DNA of 64,000 nt from Datisca glomerata. Its lineage: Eukaryota > Streptophyta > Magnoliopsida > Cucurbitales > Datiscaceae. The DNA lies in contig QANY01013855.1 in the NCBI GenBank assembly GCA_003255025.1, positions 1-64,000 on the forward strand, in the 5' to 3' direction. Made by a program: the position numbers and the translations under genes. This document shows positions 10,126 through 20,912 of the stretch, piece by piece. Within the stretch, counting starts at the first letter, position 1; every line of letters begins with the position of its first letter. The notes beneath the pieces were generated by a model. The model searched no databases, had not been told where the DNA came from, and saw nothing but the letters and a program-made list of their open reading frames with translations.

Positions 10126-13100
10126 ACTCATTATAGCATATTAATCAGGTACTATACCTAGTGATCAAGTTAAGTCACTCTACGTGATAGAGTTAATGTA
10201 CTATAGTATTTCTTAGCAAAGTGTGTAGATTCACTAGACTGTGAAAATAAGCATTATTATTTGACAATTAGCTTTACATCATTCCAGATAATAAAATGTC
10301 ATCTACATAAAGCACAAAGAAAACTATTATATTTATTTATTTTTTGTACTCACATGATTCATTATGTCCTTGATCAAACTCAAAATATTGATTCCATGAT
10401 CAAATAATGCTCCAAGTCATTAATGCATGCTTAAGTACACAAGTAGACTAATGCATCCTTTATTACATAATTGATGGCCTTGAGAAAAAAATCTAAAAGA
10501 TTGAGCTATAAAGATGTTCATTCATGATCGACATAAGATAGCTTTCTTGATATCCATTTGCGATAACTCGTAAATGAGATGAGCTACAATAGATACAATA
10601 TATCCATAGACATAAGAAGTTATTTTTTGAAAATTTCTACTATACTCAATATCCTCTCTGAGTATACCATTTTACACTAAGTCTAGCCTTGAACGTCTTG
10701 ACCTTCTCGCTTTTGCTTGCATATCTCTTGCATCTAATCCGTTGGACACTACTACGCCTAATTCTTCTGACCTTCTATCTATGACTCGCTTTGCTTGCAA
10801 ATCTCTGGCACACAATCCTCTCGAACCTTCTACAAGCTTTTATTCTCCATTAGATGTAATGGAATTATTTCGGCTTTCATTACTCGAAGCTAATGATTTA
10901 CTTTGCATCATTTACAACTTATATGTATTTATTGGGATTTGAGTCATGTTCATCTTGGATGGACTTAAAAGTTTCTTTCTCGAACATGAATCTCTCAGCT
11001 GGTCGTGTTCCCCTCCCAATACGACATAATGATTTGGATTGAGCTCATATTTTACCATGATTACTATGTCAGACTCTCCTAAGAACATGCATTTCTCATA
11101 AGCATGAGAAATATTCCCGCTACAATAAAGTTGTGTTGTACTGGGAAGCACTTCATTGTTATTCTCTTAATTTACTAGATCGCATTAACTTCAAGACTTA
11201 TTTTTTACCAACTAGAATGTGTGGCATAAACGTTATTGGTAATTCTTAGACGGTTGATTCTAGATGTTCATTTTAAAATGTAGTCTTCTTCTGAGAATAC
11301 TATGTTTGTACTTACTAACACTTCTCCATTCTCACTACTATAAAATAAATAACCCACATTTCATTTTTGCATAGCCTATAAATGAGTGCCCTTTTGATAT
11401 GCCATCTAGCTTAGTAATATTCTCTTTTAGCAAGTGTTCTAGACACACACATGTATGAAATTGATGAAAACTTGGTTTACAATCTTTTCATAATTCTTGT
11501 GGTATTTCTGGTATTGCCCTAAATAATGTTATATTCAAAGTTCATTATTTACAAAGCTAATTCTAAAAAAGAAAATAGGTCACTTAAATAAACATAAATC
11601 TCATCATGTTCGAAAGATATTAGCTTCTCGGTTTCCTAGAACTGTCAAAGAAAATTACGAATGTGATTAGTGATTCTAGAGTTTACACACCAAGATATAG
11701 GATTAGTCATTGTTCACTTCTTAATGAGATGCATGTTTCAACTCTTTATAGTTAAGAAAACCGTTTAGCTGGTTTTCTAGTATCCAATCTTCCCATAATA
11801 GAAGCACTTTGCGTTAGAGCTTGCTCCCTCTTTCTTACTTCGACCCAACTCTGTTTAGAGATATTTATCTTCTTTATCTCATTGGACTAAGCCTAAACCC
11901 AAAAGAAGAATTGTACTAGGTCACGTTTAACAAACTGCATCTTTTAAATTCTCTTAGATATCTAGAATTCCTAGTCCAGTTTGACTCGATTAAACATTTA
12001 TGCATGTGCTATAGTTTGATCATGAACTGATATGAGGAATCTACTTAGGTTTACAAGACTACATCGATATAGGTTTCCCTATAAATTTGGCTATACGAAT
12101 CTCTATCTCGTTAAAAGACCGACAACCTTAAGGATATGGTCCTTAACAATAGTTTCATTCACCATCCTAGTGTTGAACAATGCCCTATTCAAATATCTCA
12201 CTAGAGATTGATAATTATATCAGTTTCCATTAAGAATAAATTTTCTATTTTTCCAACATATTGGTCAAGAAGGCCCATATGTAGCATAGATCTAAAACAT
12301 AATCTATCTCTGTAGCCGGTAATAATTTGTATTCTCCTGAGTAGAACTCTAAGAAAGATCTAGAGTAAAGTTAATTAGGAAATTACTTTCTTGTTTTGGC
12401 AATTAGATTAAAGTCCTAGTTAATATCCATTAATGTCCACAATATTTTCAATCAATTGTAGATGTAATAGGGCTAATGGACAAAATGTTTACTTACTGAA
12501 AGACAACAAAAATTTCCATTAAAAATAGGCACATTCTAATTTAGGCATACATATTAAAACATGACAGCAAAACTAAAAAAATAGTCATGCGAAAAGTACG
12601 CAATGATATCTCAGCAATCATAAACATACGTTGCTTAGGCAGAATGCACATTTAAAGCCAGGTCAGATATCCAATCAAATTAATCACTAATTTGTTATTA
12701 ATACCAAGAATTCCACTAATAATGTATTAATAGGTAATAATTAACTAACGTTATACTTTGACCTCTCGAAATGAGTACTAAGAACTACTTAAGCATGATA
12801 TTATAGAAACGAATCAAGTGTAAAACATTATTTTACCTTCATGCTTGTATCAAGTGGATGACTCCTGCATAGGCAGATTGTTCCTAGTTATTTACTTATC
12901 AAGGTGATTTTCATGAAGATCATACTTGTAATATTTGATCGTTCAGATACCCTCCTTTAGAGAGCTTCTAAGATTGAAGACGAGATGCCCTAACACCTAA
13001 CTAAGATCATACTTTATTTGTTAAAATATGTGAATTTTTGTAACCGTGAGTTACTAAGTTTCATTAGGTAATTATCCAACCTAATCATTAGTAACTTACC

Positions 13101-13400
13101 TTGATTAGTCAAGCATTTATTATTATTGTTATTTTATTTAGGTTAATGCAATTTTATCTGAATTCTAATAATCCCTCAATTTAACTAAAAAAAATAAACA
13201 TCTAGTAAGATTATTAAAACTAAAAAGACATTTGAATTAACCTAATAACATATTTCTAAGGTTAGCTATATTACGCCTCTAATCGGCTATACTTAATTTT
13301 ATTTTCATTATACAATCACAAATACTTATCCTTTTAGAAACCTAAAGATACATGGTATCTAAATGTGATATGCATGAAATAAAATTATCTAAGCATGTTT
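10126..13400 (-). mobile_element. Ty1/copia element on the minus strand, copy 1 (3' truncated, cut by the N gap)
   Basis: Minus-strand copia relic. Reading down from the gap: a noncoding leader; a gag zinc-knuckle relic near 11800-11835 (KCFYYGKIGY, cysteine to tyrosine); a protease-like segment near 11670-11700 (VNSRITNHI in place of the usual D-S-G-A-T-x-H-I); RT pieces near 10530-10570 (SQMDIKKAIL, relic of QMDVKTAFL) and 10290-10420 (FDQGHNESCEYKK, then the catalytic YVDD at 10309-10298). About 60 bp after YVDD the RT stops abruptly and sequence resembling 26830-26990 follows, so the RT end and RNase H were lost. Stops are frequent throughout. Confidence 0.65.
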
Positions 13401-13895
13401 NNNNNNNNNNNNNNNNNNNNNNNNNNNNNNNNNNNNNNNNNNNNNNNNNNNNNNNNNNNNNNNNNNNNNNNNNNNNNNNNNNNNNNNNNNNNNNNNNNNN
13501 NNNNNNNNNNNNNNNNNNNNNNNNNNNNNNNNNNNNNNNNNNNNNNNNNNNNNNNNNNNNNNNNNNNNNNNNNNNNNNNNNNNNNNNNNNNNNNNNNNNN
13601 NNNNNNNNNNNNNNNNNNNNNNNNNNNNNNNNNNNNNNNNNNNNNNNNNNNNNNNNNNNNNNNNNNNNNNNNNNNNNNNNNNNNNNNNNNNNNNNNNNNN
13701 NNNNNNNNNNNNNNNNNNNNNNNNNNNNNNNNNNNNNNNNNNNNNNNNNNNNNNNNNNNNNNNNNNNNNNNNNNNNNNNNNNNNNNNNNNNNNNNNNNNN
13801 NNNNNNNNNNNNNNNNNNNNNNNNNNNNNNNNNNNNNNNNNNNNNNNNNNNNNNNNNNNNNNNNNNNNNNNNNNNNNNNNNNNNNNNNNNNNNNN
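13401..13895. other. Assembly gap (495 N)
   Basis: Unsequenced run between the two copies of the large duplicated block. The left contig stops inside a roughly 110-bp tandem repeat (complete at 24100-24321); the right contig begins inside the copia zinc-knuckle relic. Its true length and content are unknown. Confidence 0.99.
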
Positions 13896-14375
13896 AAGTT
13901 TGTGCAAAGCCTGGTCATAAAGTATAGCAGTTTGCTATTATAGGTATAAAAAGAGCTCTGCAAATGCCTCACATCAGAATCAATTGACTGGTTCTTCTAC
14001 TCCCTTAGCATATAGGACCACTACTCATACTGCCTTTATGGCTTCACCATCTGCCTATATTGCATCCCCAGACGCTGTCAATGACTATGCTTGATATACT
14101 GATAATGCATCAACAAATCATGTTATTGTAGATCTTGAGAATCTTTCTCTTGCACAAGAATACAATATGGAGGAGAAAAGTTTGATGTGGGTAATGGTAA
14201 GACATCACAAATTACTCATATTGCATTATTACCTTCCAAAACAAATCCTTGAAACTAAACTATCTTTTAAGAGTTCTTGAAATAAAAAAGAACTTGACTA
14301 GTATTTAAAAGTTAACACAAGATAATAAGGTATTCACAGAGTTCACGCTAATTCATGGTTTGCACAGAATTCTTA
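13896..14375 (+). mobile_element. Ty1/copia gag-protease relic (copy 2 of 5705-6175)
   Basis: Repeats the zinc-knuckle, protease and following segments of the copia relic at 5705-6175. Differences are a few substitutions, an extra C in the run near 14002 and the 11-base insertion after CCTTCC near 14237. The gag part upstream is hidden by the gap or absent. Confidence 0.7.
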
Positions 14376-14659
14376 TACTATAATTTACCTTTAATCTTAA
14401 TTTGTTAGTTACTTCTAATAATATATTCTTATTATTTCAAATTATTTCTTTACTTTCGATTTAATTAGAGTTGTATGTACATAAAGACTTAAACATAAGA
14501 GAAAATATCTAAGATAATTCAAGAAAGACAGGATAGATATGGACGGTTATTTAAAAGCTATAAAATGAGAATTGGCATCGTACCTAATTAAGTGCATCCA
14601 CACTAGAGTGAATCCATTGTCAAACGATCGAGCATCAACAGCCATAATGCGCGCGTGTA

Positions 14660-16190
14660 TCAAAAGCGTGCTAATATTTTTAATATTTTTTGTGTTCTTT
14701 CTAATAATCATAAGGATACTTATCTTGGGCTTCCCATTGATTGGTGTAAGTCCAAGTCTTCTGTTTTTGTCTGTTTATGGAGAGAATGGAGAATACGACT
14801 TCTTTATGGAAGGCTAGCTTGCTGTCCTATGGTGGGAAGGAAATCCTTCTAAAGGCAGTCGCCCAAGCCCTTCCTAATTACATTATGGGCACTTTTAAGT
14901 TGCCTAAATATGTTTGCCAGAATTTACAAGCTGCTATTATGCATTTTTTGTGGTCTAGGGGTGAGGATTCTAAATGGATTAGTTGGTCATCTAGTCATAA
15001 ATTGACACTTAGTAAGGAGGATGGTGGACTTGGTTTTAGGGATTTGGAATGTTTTAACATTTCTTTATTGGCCAAACAATCTTGGATTCTTCTTAAAAAC
15101 CCTAATTATCTTTGTTTTAAGCATCTTAAGAGCTTATACTTTCCTAATTGTGATTTTATGGAGGCTAGAGAAGGTAAATCTAGTTCACGAGCTTGGAAAA
15201 GTTTATGGTTAGGTAAGGAGATTATTAAGAAATTTATTTTTTGGAAAGTGGGTAATGGTTCTTCTATTAGTATCTGGACTCATAATTGGGTTCCTGATTT
15301 TAAGGATCTTTCTTTTTGTTATTCACCTTCTTTAAACTTTGTTTCTGAGTTAATTTGCCCATATTCTTATTCTTGGAATAAACCTCTTTTAGACCCTTCT
15401 TTTCCCCCTGGATAGTTAATAGTATTTTGGCTATCACTGTACCTTCTCAGTTTTCTCTTGATTATTTAATTTGGCCAGCTAAGTTTGGTAATTTTACTGT
15501 TAAATCTTGTTATTATCTTATTCATGGTCAGCCTGTTATTGATTCTAGCATTGGTAATTGCTCTGTTGTTTCTATCAATCCTAAGATTTGAATGATTATT
15601 TGGAATGCTAATGTTCCTTCTAAAATTAAACACTTTTTGTGGAGGCTTATGCATGGTTATCATCCTACTCTTAATAACCTATTCAGAAAGCATATAGCCA
15701 GAGACCCTTACTGTCCTATGTGCTTGCAGAGTATTGAAACAGCTTAACATGTTATCTTTGGCTGCGGGTGGAGTAGTTGTTGCTGGTTTATCACTAGCTT
15801 TGGCCTTTTCACCCCCCTGAGGAAGACATCTTCCAGATTACCTGATGACAAGAGAAATTTTTTGAAATTAAAGCTCACCCAGACGCTAATAAAGATGACC
15901 TTACTGTTTTTTTCTTCTATTGCTAGGAGATTTGGAAGAAGCAGAATCAATTTGTGTTAAAAAAGAACACATGCAACCCTAAGCTAACTTCTTCAATTGC
16001 AGTAAATGGTAGCTCTGAGTTCATAGCTTCGATGAAGAAATCGTACCTTTTAGATGTCTTAACACCCCCCGATCTGTGCAAAGTGAAGGTTTCCAATCGT
16101 CCTTCATCTTGGTCTGCGAGATCCTGTGGGGGAATTTGGCTTGCTTGCGATGCGGCTCTCTCGAGTCTTTCAAATTCTTTAAGCTCTAAC
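14660..16190 (+). mobile_element. LINE fragment, copy 2, left part
   Basis: Same architecture as the LINE at 6457-7990, at an offset of 8203 bp: HKDTYLGLPIDW, then a frameshift, the frame 14777-15415 (SYGGKEILLKAVAQALPNYIM, WKVGNGSSISIWTHNW), zf-RVT near 15592-15760, and GGIWLACDAALSSL near 16130-16165, the beginning of RNase H. Here that segment continues in one frame from PSSWSARSCGG, whereas copy 1 reads through a stop. LINE similarity stops near 16190 and resumes at about 18990. Confidence 0.8.
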
Positions 16191-18170
16191 TGTGACTAAA
16201 TAATTTGAGAGATAAGATTTTTGAATATGACTGTGAGCGTGTTAGTTTACTTTATTTATTTTAATGGAATATGTAAGAGAACGTTTTAGATATTATTGTC
16301 AAATTTTAGTTTAACATTATACTAAAATATGTTTATGAATAATGATTATTTAATTTATAATAAGATGATCAACATAAGTAATAACAAAAATATAGATTTT
16401 ACCCATAGATTTTTTCGTATACACTTATTAATTTTTTGATCAAATCATTATATTATGATACGTCGTGTAGATTTTCATCAAATATTGTACATACAATTGA
16501 ATCAATATAACTCCAAGCGTATTAATATGGTCTACAATTACAATATAAGATAATAATTATTATATAAAAAACTGATAATTTTCAGCTCAATAATCGAAAT
16601 AGTAGTACTAAAATAAATTTCTATCAAATTTTAATCATGATATTAAGTAAAATTTAATTTATAGTTAGTCTAATATCAACAAAAAAAATCTTTCCAAAGA
16701 AACAAATTAAGAAAGAACTACATTCAAAATGAAATATTGGAGACAACTCCATAAGTCAAAGCATGTAAATATAATATATTTTGTAACATAAAATATTGGA
16801 GACAACTCCATACACATATGTTGACTGTATTTACATATGACCTGTCAAAAGATATGGACAAAACACTCGTGCATATCATAAATGTAATAACAAAATATTC
16901 ACCCTTATTCACATCATCACATAGATTCATCCATGTGCACAAAAAAAAACTACTTTAGATCAATTCTCAATCCAATTACTACATCATGTATTGTTCCATG
17001 GACGATAGTCGATCTCCCATTTTCTGCTGTAGAAAAAAAAATAAGAAAGTTCAGTTTTGCAGTAAAGGAAAAAAAAGATAGTCAATTGAACAAATGGAAG
17101 ATAGTAAATCAATTAAAATACTTTAGAATTTGCAAGTGCTTTCAAGCTTACTGTTTTCTTCTTACAAGGAATGTACAATGAGAAAATGAAGTTATTGATG
17201 CAAAGAATTTACATATCATAAACCTTGAAAGCAACAACTAAAAAAGAAAAAATAATGATTTTTTTCTAATAAAAAGGCAATAGTTGTAACTACTAGAAGT
17301 AACAGATTGATTTGAGATCAAGATTATGAGGTTGATTGATTACTAAACAAGGTAAAAGATTGATTTAAACCCATACAACTTGAAATGTACAATGAAAAGA
17401 AGAGGAAGCTTGGAGAAGCGATTCCCACATGATCCAATTTTCTAATTTAGAAAAAAGAAAAGCAAAGATTTTTAATACACTAATACTCATAAAAATAGAG
17501 AATATCATCTATCTAAGCAAGAATGTATGGGACCTTGTCAGTTTTTAGTTCTCAAATGTTGGGATTAAAGCTTAAAACAAGATTTTATTTTCCCTTCTTA
17601 CATTTGTTAATGAACAAACAGTTAAGTAAATTAGAGAGCGGAGGAACAGATAGAGAAATGTATGACCAGAAAAATCTAGCTAAAGAATCACTTCCAGCAA
17701 CAACAGAGAAACTCACAAAAATTAATAGAGAGAGAGATAGCTAAATTGAAACTTGAAGAACATCATCTATTGATACTAAATGTAAGCAGCTCAAAAGAGA
17801 AAAACATGGAAAATTGGGAACAAAACTAAATAAATCACCAACTAAATCTTAGATTGAACCTTTAAAGAAAAGAAATGAAAATACAAAATGCACCCCAACA
17901 AAAATGACAAATCCAGTTTCAATAAACTCAAAAGAGATTAAACAAAAAGAAAAAGGAAATATGATAAATGGGCATTGCAACACTCCAAATTTCTGGTAAG
18001 AGAGAGAAAGAGAGAGAGAGGTGAACAAAAAGATGAAGCCTACAACAAATAACATCTCCCCTGAATTAAAAGGAAATTAAAAGAAAGAGGAAAAATAATT
18101 ACAGATTAAAAGAAATAGGAAAAATAATTTCAGATGCTTAGTTATTCTAGTTCCCCATAAATTTCAATGA
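16191..18170. other. Noncoding stretch between the LINE halves (copy 2)
   Basis: 16191-17265 is the AT-rich sequence shared with copy 1. 17265-18170 is found only in copy 2 and is AT-rich with GA-rich stretches, including a (GA)n run near 18000-18020. It lies downstream of the DUF1295 pseudogene (minus strand) and may include its decayed later exons, but I cannot recognise them. No other gene seen. Confidence 0.45.
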
Positions 18171-18189
18171 GGCAATTCATCGAGCATGT

Positions 18190-18716
18190 AGACCTATGGA
18201 AGGTTTCAACTAAGAAGAAATGCCTGCTGACAAAGGTAGACGGCGAAGAAAGAAACACAATACCAACTATTCCCATATAGTTGGCACATATCGATGAATC
18301 TTCAGTCTTCCCTCGCACCCCACTGCCGTTGCTCCCACCTGAAGTAGTTGTGGGTCAGCCTGATGCCCCAGATCCAAGTCAAGACAATTGTGATCCTCGA
18401 TCTCCACAAGTTATAACGAGCCAAAGGGTGAGTCGCATAATAATGTGCAAGCATCACAGGTATCACAGTCCAGTACAAATCTATCATCTGCACCAACCAA
18501 ATTCAAAACCAAAACAAACAAACAAAGGATTATAAATTTTAGATTGGAAAGCAAGAGAAATTCAAATTTCAAAAAATGAAAAGGCCAGTTCAATCGTGAT
18601 AAATAAAAGAAAATAGAGCAAATTAGGCAAGCAATACGAACCCAGTGGCTAGACTGAACTTGGCCGATGATCTAGAAGATGGCGTTAACGTTGAGAAAGA
18701 AGATGACGTTGTCCAA
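18190..18716 (-). pseudogene. DUF1295 / steroid 5-alpha-reductase-like gene fragment (pseudogene)
   Basis: Two minus-strand exon pieces. Piece 1 (18716-18642) reads LDNVIFFLNVNAIF, stop, IIGQVQSSHW and ends at a GT donor (18641-18640). Piece 2 starts after a CAG acceptor at 18487 and reads MIDLYWTVIPVMLAHYYATH, then TWIWGIRLTHNYFRWE and WGARED, followed by a TGA where the family has tryptophan. In the same frame RFIDM and VSFFAVYLCQQAFL follow, then more stops. The pattern matches the plant DUF1295 family (At1g18180/At1g73650-like, annotated as 3-oxo-5-alpha-steroid 4-dehydrogenase-like membrane proteins). The intron is retained, so this is not a retrocopied mRNA. The gene's N-terminal and C-terminal parts are missing. 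Family assignment is from memory of its motifs. Confidence 0.7.
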
Positions 18717-18989
18717 GAAAAATCATCGACTTTGTCTTACCTTAGGGTTCTACCCACATGAATAAATGAGAGAGAGAGAGGTACTATTTTCATGGCTCGA
18801 GGAGTGAAACTCGTGAGGTAGAAGGGTGAAATTTGCTCGGAATGAACATACCCCTGGATTTAGAGGGGTATTGAGGGTATTTTGAACATTCCAGCAATCT
18901 TTTAGCCTTAAAGAAATATCAGACCAAATAAGGGCATGTTGTAAATACCCTCATATTCCTAACATACCCCCATAATAAACAGGTCCTTA
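18717..18989. other. Flank of the DUF1295 pseudogene
   Basis: Short stretch between the pseudogene and the right LINE part. It may include the broken first exon and 5'UTR of the captured gene (a CCCTAAGGTAAG segment near 18745 on the minus strand) and a GA run near 18768-18780. No further coding sequence is recognisable. Confidence 0.35.
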
Positions 18990-19459
18990 GGGTTTGTTGC
19001 ACGAAACATGGAGGGAGACTTTAATTTACTACTCAGGTTTTCGAGTCTGGGCTCATTCAGTGACCCATTGTGAGATTTTGGCAACCAAAGCTGTTGTGAG
19101 TTGGGTTGTATCTTTAGCACGGTCTAGTGGGTTCATTACTTTTGATTTTAAACAAGTTATTTCCTTGGATTAAATCCAAGTATTGTCTGAATTGGAGAAT
19201 TTTGTGCCTCATTGAAGAAATCCATAACCTTATTTTTGCTTCTAATTTATCTTTTGAACTTGTTTGGGTTAGTAGAGAATTTAATGCTATTGTTGATGTT
19301 GTTACTAAGAACAGTCTAGGTCAGGATAGTATGTTGTTTTCTAATTATCACTCATTTAGCTTTATTTCTAGGTTATGTGACTCTAAGAAACATCTTGTAT
19401 TGACTGGTTTAAACCTCCGTAACTTTTTATTTTTTATATATTGGTTCTGGTTTTGCTAA
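18990..19459 (+). mobile_element. LINE fragment, copy 2, right part (RNase H C-terminal portion)
   Basis: Plus-strand continuation of a plant LINE RNase H (RVT_3-type) domain in shifting frames: GFVARNMEG near 18990-19015, RVWAHSVTHCEILATKAV near 19041-19095, SWVVSLARSSGF near 19100-19135, then IEEIHNLIFA and FELVWVSREFNAIVDVVTK near 19210-19310. This is the usual 'F.+..V.RE.N..AD.+A+' ending of plant LINE RNase H. It picks up about where the left part (CDAALSSL, about 16165) stops. Stops and frameshifts show it is dead. Confidence 0.7.
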
Positions 19460-19973
19460 AAAATGAGAAATTTTTTGCACAATCATGTCCACATATTTTT
19501 CTTCTAAATCCTAAAATGTCCCCTAAAAGTAAACATGTCCCATTCTTATTCGTTGTTAGTATTGTTTTCACCAATGCCTTAAATTATGATCATTTGATAC
19601 ATCTAAACAATCATAAACCTAATGAATATAACTTTTGGTTTGAAACAATAATAATTTTTCAAGTGAAACAAAACCATTTTTACAAGTGAAACAACACCAT
19701 TTTTTAACAATAAAACAATACTACTTTTTTAAGTAGAGAATATATATTGTTATGATGGAAGGAAATAAATAATATATAATTGTATAAATATAGTTACACA
19801 AAATTCACAAACGAAAAATTAATTTTACAATATAAACGAAAAACGGAAGATCAAAGTTTAAAATAAAATATGAAATAAATAACTTAATTCTAATGACATC
19901 ATTTTTTCTTTTAATTTTTGAGAGAATATTTTTATTGTACACTATTAAATTCTTTTCCTACAAACATACATGA
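19460..19973. other. AT-rich noncoding stretch, copy 2 only
   Basis: Sequence after the LINE RNase H end, up to the point (about 19973) where similarity to copy 1 resumes at GTGCTACGACATGG. AT-rich and without a recognisable gene; an 82-codon frame at 19441-19689 resembles nothing known and has no partner in copy 1. Confidence 0.4.
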
Positions 19974-20912
19974 TGTGCTACGACATGGTCGAAGCAAGTT
20001 ATTTTGATTTTATTCAAATAAATTGAAAACAAATAGTATAGTGTTATATATCTCTATTCAGTTCACATAAACACACATCATTATAGGTAATAATCACAAC
20101 TAAAACTATAATATGTTTAATTACACATGCTTCACGCATGTGTATTGACTAGTATATACAAAAGGAATGAAGCAAACAGAGGAGGGAATTGGTCGAACTT
20201 GAACTCTGGGGAACGAAGCGACTGTTCACTTAAGGCAGAATTTCAACCTATTTTTGATGGGTATCATCATCTTTGATTCTTTACCTCTAATCATGTCTTT
20301 CTATTTTTCTTGTACAAGGGTTGAGAATGAAGCCTTTTATGTTTTCGTGGTTTTCTTTTTATTAGATTAATTCCTTACATGTGTTCCTCAATGTTTATGG
20401 ATCTAACTACTTTAGATAATTGAATTGATATTTCTTTCCTCATTGATATCAAGTATTTTTGTAGTTAAAAATTGGTTTGATTTATCTATGCTTGGAACCC
20501 TAAGGATTAACATGCTATCTTTGATGCTCTAATTTTCATCAAATCGATACATTGAACGCTTATGTCCACAATCAATTGAAGCAAAGTAGATCATATTTAA
20601 GATTAATTTAATTAGGTTGAATTATTATATTTAAGAGTTGACATAGATTGATTTCGAGTTGTCACTCTAAAATTTCAGAATTAACTGGTAATTAGAGAAT
20701 TTCTAGTAATTTTAATCACTTAAAATCTTTTTAAATTGGTTGTTCACTTTATCTTATTTATTAATTTCAATATTTCAAATTTGTTTTTGTTTGAACTAAT
20801 TTAGAACTTTAATTCTCTTACATTGAGTTAAGCTTTCTTAATTCTACAAGTCCTTGTAGGTTTGAACTTGTAGCTTATTTCCTATATTAAACTATATTCG
20901 TGCGCTTCAAAG
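19974..20912 (+). mobile_element. Possible LTR fragment (Ty3/gypsy-like 3' end), copy 2
   Basis: Counterpart of 9140-10125, nearly identical apart from the missing 38 bp and a few substitutions. It carries the same CAAGTCCTTGTAGG and GTGCGCTTCAAAGTA end near 20848-20912. Confidence 0.3.

Larger units (their letters stand above)
5705..13400. repeat. Large duplicated segment, copy 1
   Basis: This 7.7 kb block recurs at 13896-24187 in the same orientation. Offsets are 8191 bp at the left end, 8203 bp across the LINE and 10787 bp on the right. By eye, 5705-9120 differs from its partner at a few percent of positions plus small indels, whereas about 9560-13400 matches it almost base for base. Copy 1 lacks about 2.7 kb present in copy 2 at 17265-19973. 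It ends exactly at the N gap. A real tandem duplication and a scaffolding artefact (two haplotypes placed side by side) both fit. Confidence 0.9.

Noticed and set aside
10912..11151. 79-codon minus-strand frame, identical in both copies (also 21699-21938)
   Set aside because: Lies within the decayed copia pol region; identity only reflects how similar the two copies are.
13352..13972. Long frames across the first N gap
   Set aside because: Made almost entirely of N translated as unknown residues; no evidence of coding.
18281..18535. 84-codon plus-strand frame, proline-rich
   Set aside because: Antisense of the DUF1295 pseudogene exon; no independent support.
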